From Chrysemys picta bellii (Eukaryota > Chordata > Testudines > Emydidae): a stretch of DNA of 64,000 nucleotides. The stretch covers positions 217,158,394 through 217,222,393 of the forward strand of contig NC_088792.1 of assembly GCF_011386835.1 (NCBI RefSeq), given 5' to 3'. Shown here one piece after another: positions 25,019 through 35,557 of the stretch. The notes below the pieces were generated by a model, which had not been told where the DNA came from, did not search any database, and worked only from the letters and a program-made list of their open reading frames with translations. The stretch's first letter is position 1, and every line of letters starts with the position of its first letter. The position numbers were made by a program, and so were the translations under genes.

Positions 25019-25574
25019 ATCCACTTATGGCGAGACACCTGTTCATCTAGCATTTGACTAAAATCATCATCATTTTGAAAATAAATGAGATCACATCCTT
25101 CTAAAAGTGTTTCTTTTTCCATTTGGTAAAGCAAGTACTTAGGACCTGAGCACATTGTCCAAGAGCTGTTGGAATACATGGGTTAGATCAGAGAAGAGCA
25201 TAAATACCTTTCTGGCACAATTCATGCTAAGAAATAAGTTACTTATTTGTTTTAGAAAATAGCAGCCTAGACAAGTGCTTGGTAAGATCATTACCATGGC
25301 ATTTATCACAATAAGTACATTTTACTTATGAGCCTAAGTGTGTAATGAAGGAGAAATTTTTCCTAAGACAGTAGGCATAAGTATATTTTCTAAACACAGA
25401 AGTGATTAAGTATACATAAAAAGTAGTATATTATTTGAAAAATGTACATGTTTCTGTAAAACTGCACAAAAACTGCACTTTAAATTCCAAGCAGCTGAAG
25501 ACTAGCTTAAAAGAAAAAACACGCACAGCAATATGGGTCAAACATAATCTCCACCAATCACTTGTGAGTACATA

Positions 25575-26335
25575 AAGTAGGGTTACCAGGCTTCTGGTTT
25601 TCGACCAGAACGCCTGGTCAAAAAGGGACCCGGTGGCTCTGGTTAGCATAGCTGACAGGGCCGTTAAAAGTCTGGTTGGCTGCAGCAGCCAGCTCCATGC
25701 GGCTCCCAGAAGCAGCCAGCATGTCCCTCTGACTCTTAGGTGCAGGGGGTTCCATGTGCTGCTCCTGCCCGCGGTGCAGGCGCCTCCCCGAACGCCAACT
25801 CTGCAGCTCCCATTGGCCAGGAACCATGGTCAATGGGAGCTGCGCCTGCAGACAGATGTGGCGCGCAGAGCCCCTTGGCCATCTCTGCACCTAGGAGCCA
25901 GAGGGACATGTTGCCACTTCCCAGGAGCTGCCTGAGGTAAGCACCTCCCAGAGCCCGCACCCCGAACACCCTCCCACACCCAACTCCCTGCTCCAGCTCT
26001 GAGCCCACTCCCACACTCCAAACCCCCCCAGCCCCAGTCCAGAGCCCCCTCCCACACTCTGAACCACTCATTTCTGCCCCCCCAGCCCACACCCCCAGCC
26101 CAGAGCCGGTATCCCCTCCCATACCATAGCCCCCTACCCCAGCCCAGAGCTCCCTCCCACACTCTGAACCCCTCGGCCCCACCCCCCAGCCTGGAGACCT
26201 CTCCTGGACTTCAAACCCCTCATCCCCGGCCCCACCCCAGAGCCCACACCCCCAGCCAGAGCCCTCATCCCCTCCCTGACCCCAACCCCCTGCCCCGGCC
26301 TGGAGCCCCCTCGTGCACCCCAAACTCCAAGGTTT
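25575..26335. repeat. GC-rich interspersed repeat with C-rich degenerate tandem array
   Basis: It opens TAGGGTTACCAGGCTTCTGG followed by a TTTTCGACC-GAACGCC-GGTCAAAAAGGGACC block, as in a common turtle repeat. From about 25,960 to 26,320 it becomes a degenerate array of roughly 25-30 bp units of the type CAGAGCCCCCTCCCACACTC-GAACCC. The long opposite-strand ORF (25,736-26,542) is only this array translated into Gly/Trp-rich sequence. Superfamily not recognised. Confidence 0.6.
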
Positions 26336-26655
26336 ACAACTTGGCAAAATTTGAGTGGATTTTCCTGGTGGGAGCAAAAAGCTCATCCCTGGCATATAGA
26401 CCACCCCCTGCCAAATTTGAAGCATGGAAGTGCTAGAGCTTTTCAAAGAAAAAGTCACCAGAATTTTTTGTAACATGTAAAACAATAGCCTGATTGTTGC
26501 AAACAGCAGAATAATTTTGGGTGAAATTAAAAAATCAGGCACAGAAACATTCAGCTCAAATTATTAACGTTTGGAAAACTTATAAGCAACTGAAAACAGG
26601 GCCTTCCAATGGGACACGTCAAGCAACTTCAATAACAGGCATTGCTAACAGCTCT
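26330..26655 (+). repeat. Unclassified interspersed repeat, copy 2
   Basis: Matches the blocks of 17,690-18,095 (AAGTGCTAGAGCTTTTCAAAG, AACTGAAAACAGG, GGCATTGCTAAC). It is cut near its 3' end by the hAT MITE at 26,664-27,184, after which the ACTATAGTAT... block continues as in copy 1. Confidence 0.5.
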
Positions 26656-26663
26656 GTCTATAG

Positions 26664-27184
26664 CAGATGTGGGCAAACTATGGCCTGTGGGCCACATTCG
26701 GCCCACGGGACCGTCCTGCCCGGCCCCTGAGCTCCTGGCTGGGGAGCCTAGTCTCCAGCCCCTCCCACGCTGTTCTCCCTCCCCTGCGACCACGCCACCG
26801 TGTGGGCCGAGTTCTGGCCCACCACTCCTGCTGGGCAGTGTGGGGAGCGCAGCTGGCTCTGGCCGGGTGTTGCGGCTGTGAGCTCCTGCTGCTGGTAAGG
26901 GGGCGGGGGATTGGGTAAGGGAGTGAGGGGATCCTGGGGGGCAGTCAGGGATGAGGGGGCAGTTGGATGGGGCGGATGTTCTGTGGGGCGGTCGGGACAG
27001 GGAGCAGGGGGGGTTGGATGTGTTGGGGATTCTGAGGGGGGCAGTCAGGGGGCAGGAAGTGGGAGGGGGTGGATAGGGGGCGGGGGCCAGGCTGTTTGGG
27101 GAGGCACAGCTTTCCCTACCCGGCCCTCCATACAGTTGGGCAACCCCAATGTGGCCCTCGGGCCAAAAAGTTTGCCCACCCCTG
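26664..27184. mobile_element. Non-autonomous hAT element with 8-bp TSD
   Basis: Termini are inverted repeats: left CAGATGTGGGCAAACTATGG and right ...AAAAAGTTTGCCCACCCCTG, i.e. CAGGGGTGGGCAAACTTTTT in reverse. The inner GGGCCACATT block also pairs with AATGTGGCCCTCGGG. Flanks are GTCTATAG (26,656-26,663) and GACTATAG (27,185-27,192), a 7/8 match and of the 8-bp size expected for hAT. The interior is G-rich low complexity with no transposase. Confidence 0.8.
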
Positions 27185-27240
27185 GACTATAGTATATATT
27201 GTCCTAACACAATACTATGCTTTATATTAGGTTTATCACA

Positions 27241-27310
27241 TCATAGAATCATAGAATATCAAGGTTGGAAGGGACCTCAGGAGGTCATCTAGTCCAACCC
27301 CCTGCTCAGA
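27241..27310 (-). mobile_element. CR1 3' tail
   Basis: ATAGAATCATAGAATATCAAGG then GTTGGAAGGGACCTCAGGAGG and CATCTAGTCCAACCCCCTGC is the reverse complement of the CR1 3' end, including the ATTCTATGATTCTATGA-type tail. Confidence 0.9.
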
Positions 27311-27749
27311 TTAACACTCTTAGGTTTGAATTTTATGAACAATAAACCTGGAAACCCAGATAGCAGAATAATACTTTGCCATATCATGGGGGCAAAGTTT
27401 TCCTTTTATTTTAATTTGAATAAAGTTGTTGAATGAAAGTGATCGGCAGTGACGAAAATTTTATTTCCGAAGAGGGCACAGATGTGATTTTGTTTGGCTT
27501 TAGTTTTGGTTCCCACTTCATTAAACCCCACTAACAATGTTTGTTCTGGAATCACTATCCACTGAACAAGAAAAAGAAGTATTTACCCCCCTGACAGGCC
27601 TGAACCAAATAAATGCAGGCTTACAATGCATATAGAAGGAGTTCAACGTAGGACTCAGGCATAGGCCTTGTGTGGACCCTCTGTCTAGGGTAAATTTAAA
27701 GTATTAATTTTTTATATTCCTTTAAGATGAATTTTTTTTAAAGCGTCTA

Positions 27750-27837
27750 GGCCGGATACTCAACTAGTATAAGTTAGCATTAGTTCCACTTACTTCAGTG
27801 AAATTATTATGATTTATGCCAACTGAGGATCTGTACC
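27750..27837. repeat. Short foldback repeat (CAGCTGGTGTAAAT family)
   Basis: GGCCGGATACTCAACTAGTAT with ATTAGTTCCACTTACTTCAG pairs with TTTATGCCAACTGAGGATCTG. Diverged palindrome about 88 bp. Confidence 0.5.
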
Positions 27838-28188
27838 CGAGTGCATAATCACAACATTCTCAGAAAGGTCCAGTTGTATGGCCTGTTTTCAGTGTTGTAC
27901 AATGCTTTCATGCCTCTATATGAAAGGCATGTCTCACCAAAGTTTCCATTCCCTGTGTTCGGGGGTAAATAACTCAACCACAAAGTTTACATCTGGTTAA
28001 AACTTCTTGTACAAAATTTCCACTGGAAGCTGAACCTTTGAATTCTTTGCAGTCTCTAAGGTAAATCAGATATTTTAAAACTGAAAAAGAAGAGGTTATG
28101 TACCCTGTGCAGTAACTGTGATTCTTCGAGACGTGTGTCCCTATAGGTTTTCCACTCTTGGTGTCGGTGCACCCCATGCACACTCGAT

Positions 28189-28538
28189 AGGAGATCATAG
28201 CTGGAAGAGACCTCAGGAGGTCATCTAGTCCAACCTCCTACAGGAGGTCAGACTAGATGATCATAATGGTCCCTTCTGACCTTAAAGTCTATGATTCTTT
28301 AAAGTCTATGACTCCTGCTCAAAGCAGGACCAACACCAACTAAATCATCCCAGCCAGGGCTTTGTCAAGCCGGACCTTAAAAACCTCTAAGGATGGAGAT
28401 TCCACCATCTCCCTAGGTAACCCATTCCAGTGCTTCACCACTCTCCTATTGAAATAGTGTTTCCTAATATCCAACCTAGACCTTCCCCACTGCAACTTGA
28501 GACCATTGCTCCTTGTTCTGTCATCTGCCACCACTGAG
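28189..28538 (-). mobile_element. CR1 3' fragment inserted in the DIRS recombinase region
   Basis: Encodes on the minus strand the CR1 C-terminus (HWNGLPREMVESPSLEVFK) and 3' tail. It is itself interrupted by a plus-strand CR1 3' end at about 28,235-28,310. The DIRS recombinase segment ends abruptly at its right border. Confidence 0.8.
28235..28310 (+). mobile_element. CR1 3' tail in opposite orientation, inside the previous CR1
   Basis: AGGAGGTCAGACTAGATGATC, then AATGGTCCCTTCTGACCTTAA and two AAAGTCTATGA units form a forward CR1 3' end. The minus-strand CR1 resumes immediately after it with CTCCTGCTCAAAGCAGG. Confidence 0.75.
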
Positions 28539-28559
28539 TATGTAATGAAGACCATATAG

Positions 28560-29230
28560 CAGCCCTGCAGATTTCTGGAATGGAACATTTTTAAGGAAAG
28601 CCAGAGATGTAGATTGTGATCTAGTCAAAGTGTGCCAAAATGCTGATAGGGAGTGGGATGTTGACAGCCTGGTAGAAGGCTATACTACACTCGGAAATCC
28701 AATTAGAATCCCTGGGTGGAAGTGGCGGAACCCTTAGATCTGTCTGCAATCAAAAGAAAAGTCTATTGGATTTACGAAATGGTTTAGTTCTAACCAGATA
28801 CTAGGATGGTACCCTCCTGACAGCTAGAGTGTGGATAACGGTCTCCTGGTTGGAAGTATGCAGTTTTGAGAAGAAAACCAGCATGTATATTGTCTCATGC
28901 AAGTGAAATTCAAAGTCACTTTAGGGAGAAAACTGGGACGCTGCCATAGGGACACCGTACACTTGTGAAATGTTGTGAAAGGGGGTCTACCATTAAAGCC
29001 CCAATCTCTCCAACTCTGCAGGCTGAGGTAATCACCACTAGGAAAGCTGTTTTCCTTGATAAATTCAATAGGAAGCAGGTGGCCATTGGTTCAAACCTGG
29101 GCTTTGTGAGGCTTTTGAGAACAAAATTCAGGTCCAGAGCAGGAGTAGGAACCTTTATCTGTGGGAAGAGATTCACTGAGCTTTTCAGAAATCTTGTGGT
29201 TGTGTATGTGTGTGTGTGGGGGGGAAACAA
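28560..29230 (-). pseudogene. DIRS tyrosine recombinase relic
   Basis: The segment around 29,180-28,990 reads VPTPALDLNFVLKSLT, a KTAFLVVITSACRVGEIGAL block and a VDPLSQHF block. The Arg in the SACRVGE block corresponds to the first catalytic arginine of tyrosine recombinases. Further down (28,800-28,560) an out-of-frame continuation keeps an HTLTRSQSTSLAF block matching the H-x-x-R box, then PEICRAAIWSS. The final catalytic tyrosine region is lost where CR1 is inserted. Frameshifts and a premature stop make it non-functional. This domain would insert the circular cDNA of DIRS elements. Confidence 0.7.
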
Positions 29231-29850
29231 ACAGAGAAAAAACCTTCAACAGTAGTATGAAAGGCTGTTATGGTTGCCAGGTGAACTTTGATGGAATAAG
29301 CTGTAGTAGGTACTCCAGAATCAGAGGAAGAGGGGCAGATTCAGGAGCAGCATTGTGGAGTTCGCACGAGTGGCTGAATCTTGTCTGATTCTGGAGGTAA
29401 GTAGTCCTGGTAGAAACTTTTCTATTATTTAATAGTATGTGTTGTGTACCTTCACAGAGCAGGATGACTCTAGCCCTACAAACATCCAGAAACCAAGCCT
29501 TGAGGCGAAGAATGCCCCAGTTGGCATGTGTCAGGTGTCCAGCACTCAGAGAGGAGTTGAGGGATGGCTGGAAGATCTATCGGAGGACAGAAAGCCAGGT
29601 GAAACAGGTAAGGGAACAACACTAGCCATGACCACACCGGGACTATTAGAAAGACTCTGGCCTTGCACAGATTGATCTTGTTTATCACCTTGAGGATGAG
29701 CAGCATCATAGGGAAGGCATAAAACATTCTGTCCATCCAAGACAGGAGGAAGGCATCCCCCGTTGAATTGTGACCTAAAGCTCTCCTTGAGCAAAACAGG
29801 TGACATTTTTGGTTTGCTATTGTAGCGAAAAGGTCTACTTCTGGAAACTC

Positions 29851-32014
29851 TCAAGTCTGAAAGATTCTGGGTAGAACCCAAGAGTCCAACTCCCAGTCAT
29901 ATTCTTGGGAGAAGCACCCACTGAATGAGTTGGCCATGGCATTCTGTATGCCGGGCAGATACATTGCTGAGATCCTTATCTGATGCCTTATGCACCAATT
30001 CCACAACTTGATTGCTTTGGCACAGAGGAAAGGGGGTCTCGCCCTTCCTTGACGATTGATATAAAACATGAAGGCCATGTTGTCTGTTATGACTTTGATA
30101 GATCTGCATCTGATGAGAGGAAGGAAATGATGACAGGCATTTCTGACCACTCTGAGCTCCAGGAGATTGACATGGAGGATGGTCTATTGAGGTGATCACC
30201 TGCCCTATGCTGTCAGGGAGCCAAGGTGCCCCCTCCAACCCAACAGAGATGCACCTGTGGTTACAGTCACTGTTGGGACTGGTTGGAGGAAGGGGACCTC
30301 TGCCCCTACATTGCAATGAATCTTCCACCAGTCTAGGGAATGCTTCACCCACTGTGGAACTGACACCTGCTTGTCTAGACTGTGTTGTTTGGTTAGTAAA
30401 CCATTCTGAGCCACCCCTGGAAACAGCAGAGGTGTAACTTCACATGCTCTGTCACAAAAGAATAAGCAGCCACGGTTTCTGACTGAGGTCTGAGGACTGT
30501 CTTGAATTATTTTGATGAGGCTCAGTAATGTCCAAAACCTGTCCATGGGAAGGGATGCCCTGGATACCAGGGAATCCTGACACACCCCTATGAATTGTAT
30601 ATTCAACAGGCATTAGTGTGGATTTTTCTATATTCAGCTGGAGGCCCAGGTCCAAAAACGGGGAAAGCACTGTCCTTGTGGCAGACAACATTTCTTGGCA
30701 GACAACAATTCAAGTAGCCAGTCGTTGAAGTACGGGACTACCACTATAGCCTGGCAACACAGGTAAGCAGCCACTACTAACAGAACCTTTGAGAATACTC
30801 TCTGAGCTGGGAAGAAGCTGAAGGGAAGCACTTGATACTGGAAACTATCCTGGCCTACCACAAATCAGAGGAATCTCTTGTGAGGTGGGTGCATTGCTAT
30901 ATGGGAATACATATCCTGGAGGTCAAGGGCTGTAGCGGGGTACTTACCCCGCTCCTGCCTGGAAGGGCTTAAAGCAGCCCTGCAGAGGGCTGCAGCTCTA
31001 ACCGTAGCTGGGCTGATTGGGGAAGTAGCCACAGCTGGGCCATGCCCCAATCAGACCACAGCTGGCCTGTATAAAAAGGCTGTGAGCCAGAGGCCAAGAG
31101 TCTCTCTGAGTGCAGAGAGAGAAGGGCCTGGCTGCAGGGAGCTAGACACAGAGTACCTGGGTAGAGCAGGGCTGGGGAAAGGCTGAGGAGCTGGGGAGCT
31201 CCAGCTTGGAAAGCCCCAGGCTGCGGCTTAGGAGTAGGCCAAGGGGTACTGGGGTTGCAAAGGGCAGCCCAGGGCTAGGCCAAGGCAGCAGGTCCAAACT
31301 CCCCTTGCCAGTGATGAGTGGCCTATACTGCAGTCTGCCCCAGAGAGTGGGGGCTAGTTGGTGACTGGCAGTGGCCTTATCCTAAGGTGAGGTGGGGATA
31401 GTGAGTGCGGGTTCCCCTGGGAGGGGAGACCTAGCATGTGGGTACTGCCAGGGGGCAGCACCCAGAGCAAAGGGCACCAGGGTCCTGGGAGGGACACGGG
31501 AGTTGAGAAGGAGAGGACAGGTGGATCACCGGCCTGCAGAGGGCGCTCCAGAGGCTGGAGAGCTAATTCCCTGGACGACCAGCAGGAGGCGCCACAGGGG
31601 TGAGTCTGGACCTCTTACAAAGACCAAAACCCAAGCCCCTGAATCTAGAGAAGGAATTATAGCTGCCATCATCACCATCCTGAATTTCTGGGGTCTCACA
31701 AATCTGTTTAGGAGTCTCAGATCTAGAATTTGTCTCCACCCTCCATTCTTTGGTAGGAGGAAATAGTTTGAATAGAAACGTTTCCCCCTATATAGAGCAG
31801 GTACCAGTTCTATTGCTCCTAAATGAAGAAGGGTGTTTAATTCCTGCTTTAGCAGTGGCTCATGAGAGGGGTCCCTAAAGAGGAATGGGGAAAGGGAATG
31901 AGGAGGAGGGAAGGAGGTAAATGGATGGTGTCGCCTGATGATATTACTTCCAACACCCATTTGTTTGACGTGATACACTCCCATGCAAGCTGAAGCAGGA
32001 GAGTCAGTTTCCAA
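29851..32014 (-). pseudogene. DIRS reverse transcriptase / RNase H relic
   Basis: On the minus strand the RT opens with ALYRGKRFYSNYFLLPK and WRQILDLRLLNRFV near 31.8 kb. It is split by the solo LTR and resumes with ALDLQDMYSHI (near 30,900). The GQDSFQYQVLPFSF segment follows in another frame, then the active-site box reads YFND (30,732-30,721) in place of the usual Y-x-DD, so a catalytic Asp is lost. The thumb and RNase H follow: SLLGWRGHLGSL (the D of the usual DAS is replaced) and VITDNMAFMFYINRQG (near 30,090), then a LPGIQNAMANSFS block. At least three frames are used, so it is decayed. Confidence 0.78.
30931..31619 (+). mobile_element. Solo LTR inserted in the DIRS RT
   Basis: The 689-bp segment starts TGTAGCGGGG and ends CCTCTTACA (TG...CA). 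A TATA box (TATAAAAAGG) sits near 31,070, setting the + orientation. Flanking hexamers AAGGGC (30,925-30,930) and AAGACC (31,620-31,625) match at 4 of 6, which is reasonable for an aged target duplication. It separates RT residues that are adjacent in the family (...SGAW-VL | ALDLQD). No internal retroviral region, so it is a recombined solo LTR. Confidence 0.78.
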
Positions 32015-32368
32015 ATGGGGGAAGGTGGGAAAAACACTGGCAGGCTAATGAGTGGTGGGAATTCAAACCCTAGACTATCCTGGCAAAACTGGCATTTTGA
32101 TGATGATGCCTGGGGGCTGAGCCACATCAGATGGGTTAGGGGGTCTCTTTCTCTGGAATCTGTGCCTCTTCCTGGGGGAGGGGGAAGTTGTGGGTCTCTT
32201 GAATCCAGAGAATTGTACAGGGTGGGATCTCTGAGCTGTTTGTGATCTGCTGAACTTCCATTTGTTTGCAGAAGTATAGGTGCCTAATGAGCGAAATGTA
32301 GCCCTGGAAACTTTAAAGACTCATCAATGTTCTTTGCAAACAACTTCCGTCCATCAAATGGGAGAGCC

Positions 32369-34044
32369 TCAACCGTTTATGAACTTCCTGGGGAAGCCAG
32401 ATAACTGCAGCCAGGATGCCCTACACATCACCACCATCATAGAGATGGCAAGGGCTGTGGTGTCTGCAGCATGGAGCACTCCTTGCAAAGATGTTCTTGC
32501 CAGCAACTGTCCCTCAGCAATAGTGGCCTGGAATTGTTCCCTGTCATCTGGGGGAAGGTGCTCAATAAACGACCCAAATTTCACATAGTTGATAAAGTTG
32601 TACTTGGCCATCAATGCTAGGTAATTTGCAATATGATATTGCAGCGTAGCCGATGAGTAGGCCTTCCTTCCCGGGGGTCCAGGCGCTTTTAAGTCTCTGT
32701 CTTATGGGGTGGATTTATAATGGTTTTGTTTGCCCCCGTTCATTCACCACATCAACACCCGGAGAATTGGGAAGTGGGTGGGAGAAAAGGAATGCAGAGT
32801 CCTTGGAGGGGACATGATGTTTTATGTCACCCTCTTATGAGTGGGTGTCACTGTAGCTGGGGTTTGCCAGATGGTTCTAGTGGGTTCCAGTAGAGCCTCA
32901 TTAATGGGGAGGCAACTCTAGGTGACGTCACAGAGTGTAAAACATCAAGTAGCTTGTGTTGGGGTTCCCTGAACTCCTTGAGGGATGTCTGCAGAGAGTC
33001 TGCCATCTGCTTAACAAGTTCCCAGAACTGGCAAAAATCAGTTATAGATTGGGGGAAGGCATCAGGGCGTCATCCAGCAAGAGGATGAGAGGGTGGTCTG
33101 AGCCATGGCTTCTTTGTCTGCCATGGACTCCTGCTCCTCAGATGTTTCCTCCTACTGATGGGAAGGGGAAACTTAGGTCTCCCTATCATCTTGATGGGAT
33201 AGGATTGGGGCCCTAGAGAACTGCCAACAATAGCCTGCCCAGTATGACCATTGAGGCCCATACAGGGGAGGAGGTGGCATCTAGGGTTGCTTCCTCAAGG
33301 AATATTGAGGTCCAGCATCTTCCCTCGTCCTTTGGGACGGGGGGGGGAGGGGGGGGTTAGTGTAAGGGTGTACTGGAGAACCCTGCACTGAAATGGAAGA
33401 AGCAGAAGGAAAATCATCATCACTATCAGCCTCTTCTTCTTCCAATGGAGGAGCTCCCAGAGAATAAGGGGGAGACAACGCCAGGGAGGTGAAGGGTTCC
33501 AGAGACCAAGAGGTTCTTGGTACCGAGAGATGCATGGTACCTGCTGACAATGAAGACACTGGTTCAGCGATCACTGCCAATTCCCTCTGGTATTGGAAGT
33601 CCTGTGTTACCAAGAATGTTGCGGTACTGAGTGTTTATCCTTATTCAATGGTACCAGAGCCTTAGAGTGCTTTGAGACTGGAGCCAATGAAGTTAAAGGC
33701 TTACATGGTACCATGACACTTGTTAAGGGCACAGAGAGTGGAGTTCAAGAGGTATCAATCCTTTATATTTGGTACAGTCCTCAGCCAATGGTACCAGGGT
33801 CTTCCCAGAGCCCTGTTTAGTCTTAGAGCCATGGCATTTTCCCATGTCCCTTGTACCGAAGGAACCTTTCCCGCCTATGGTACTGAGCCTCAAGGAAGAC
33901 CTGCCAGAGGCCATAGATCTGGCTGGAGACTGAAGTCTTTTTGAGGGGGAAATCACTGGGAGGGGAAATAGATCTTCTTTTCTGAGAGGCTTTGGAGGAG
34001 TTCTCTGAGGATTTCGCCTCTGAGAATGTTGCACCAAGGTGCAC
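32369..34044 (-). pseudogene. DIRS gag-like relic
   Basis: Downstream part (32,614-32,369, minus): AKYNFINYVKFGSFIEHLP, then QATIAEGQLLARTSLQG and a VVMCRASWL block, a pattern I associate with the turtle DIRS gag. Upstream parts are a proline-rich acidic segment (EEEEADSDDDFPS, about 33,440-33,400) and a basic/serine segment (34,037-33,723). The frame is broken several times. The role would be the structural particle protein. Confidence 0.55.
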
Positions 34045-34312
34045 TGAAGGCTCCTGGAAACTGATGTCCAGGGGGGTCCTGACCTGGTTCCGAAGTGGGG
34101 CGGATGGAACGCTCCATCATGAGGAATCGAAGTTTGACTTCCCGGTTCCTCTAAGCCCTAGATTTCAGAACTAGGCCGAAGTTGCACTTCTGCAGCACAT
34201 GTGATTAGCTCAGTCAGCGAACACACTTTGAATATTCGTCACTGACTGGAATTGCTTCTTTACATGAGAGGCAGCATTTAAACCCTGGTGAACTGGGCGT
34301 GTCCCTCACAGG

Positions 34313-34540
34313 CAGGAGCGGCCCCAGGGTTTTTGTTGCCCTAGGCGGCAGTGCTCCTCCTCTGAGCATTCGGCTGCGGGGGTCCTTCTGCTCCGCGTCT
34401 TCAGGGCACTTCAGTGGTGGGTCCCGGAGCAAGTGAAGGACCCGCCGCTGAATTTCCGCCAAGCGCGGCAAAATGCGGCCCCCCAAATCCTGCCGCCCTA
34501 GGTGACCGCCTAGGGTCGCCTAGTAGAAGCGCCAGCCCTG
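34313..34540. mobile_element. hAT MITE copy 1, perfect 8-bp TSD
   Basis: Begins CAGGAGCGGCCCCAGGGTTT and ends ...GCGCCAGCCCTG (inverted, CAGGGCTGGCGC). It is flanked on both sides by CTCACAGG (34,305-34,312 and 34,541-34,548), an exact 8-bp target duplication. It shares the TTTTTG-TGCCC-A-GCGGC subterminal block with the copy at 51,501-51,723. No transposase; inserted in the 5' part of the DIRS relic. Confidence 0.9.
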
Positions 34541-35557
34541 CTCACAGGGAGAATTTCCCTGGTGGGAGTCTCTATAACTAGAAAAGCTTTTTTTAAAAAG
34601 CAAATGCTAGACTAGCTAGCTAACTAACAAGAAGCTCCAAAACGACCGCGGTAAGCAAGAAGCAAACACGCTAGGTGTGTCTCGGGCCAAGGCACTTGAG
34701 AAGGAATTGAGGGAGTGGTTGGCCTGTGCAGCTTGATATAGCCTCGGTGCAGGGCACAAAGATGCCAATGGCACAATCCTGGGCTGAATGGACACTGCTA
34801 ACAAACATCTCTAATCCAGAGCATGTGGGGAGCATGCACATCAAGAAGAGAGCACCCATAGGGAAACTACTCGAAGAAGAAGAAGCCCTCATTCTCTGAT
34901 AACCAACCAAGAAAGATTTCTATGCCAAGTGGTTCTCCCCGTCTTTGGCTAGGTCATGAGGACACTTAACAATTTTCACTCCATTGAAAGCCCCAGGAGA
35001 CATCTAACATTCTCTAGACAGGTCTGGTGATGAGGGCTGATCCTTACTTGGAAGAGAGTGGCCATTGTTCAGAGATGCAAAGATTCCTTTCCTTAAAAGG
35101 TGACTGTGCTACAAACCCAGTGGACATAGTTCCTGTCAAAGAGCGAGATGCTAGGGCTGAGAACTGTCTTATCACAGGCCAACAGAAGGACTCCATGTGT
35201 GTCGTTCCTCCTCCCCCAATTGATGAGTTAAGGATACAACAATGAACTTGACTGTTTCTCAAAACTCAAACCAAACATTTTTGTTGTTTGAAAATGTTTT
35301 GATTACTTTATCCCCATTGTTTTTCTCGCTTTTACATGCCTCTGTCAGGAGTGGAAGCACCAAAGTATCAGAACAAAAGCTGCAAGTGTAGTATATTCAG
35401 CTTGAACATAAGTGGGGCCTAATAGAAATCTCATTATAAAGACTTATTCCTGTGAGATTTACAGCCCCATTTTGCAGACCAAAAAGATTTGGATAGTCCA
35501 CTCATTCAAACCATTCAAACTTTCAGGTTCCTGTCTGAACCAAACTGAATCTTTAAA

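Larger units (their letters stand above)
28091..34905 (-). mobile_element. DIRS-type tyrosine-recombinase retrotransposon relic
   Basis: Reading the minus strand, the order is gag-like remnants (34.0-32.4 kb), reverse transcriptase plus RNase H (32.0-29.8 kb) and tyrosine recombinase (29.2-28.56 kb). The ends carry inverted copies of a GGTTAT...TTCTTCGAG...CTAT-GGT block (28,093-28,150 and 34,850-34,904), as expected of DIRS, which use inverted rather than direct terminal repeats. All ORFs are broken by stops and frameshifts. It is interrupted by CR1 3' tails (28,189-28,538), a solo LTR (30,931-31,619) and a hAT MITE (34,313-34,540). Gene order and RT type distinguish it from Gypsy/ERV elements. 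Confidence 0.8.

Noticed and set aside
25736..26542. 268-codon open frame, the longest in the window
   Set aside because: It translates the G-rich strand of a degenerate C-rich tandem array into Gly/Trp/Ala low-complexity sequence; other frames of the same strand look alike, and it begins and ends in repeats.
28340..28588. 82-codon minus-strand frame, apparently a fusion peptide
   Set aside because: It joins a DIRS recombinase fragment to the CR1 C-terminus across an insertion border; an accident, not a gene.
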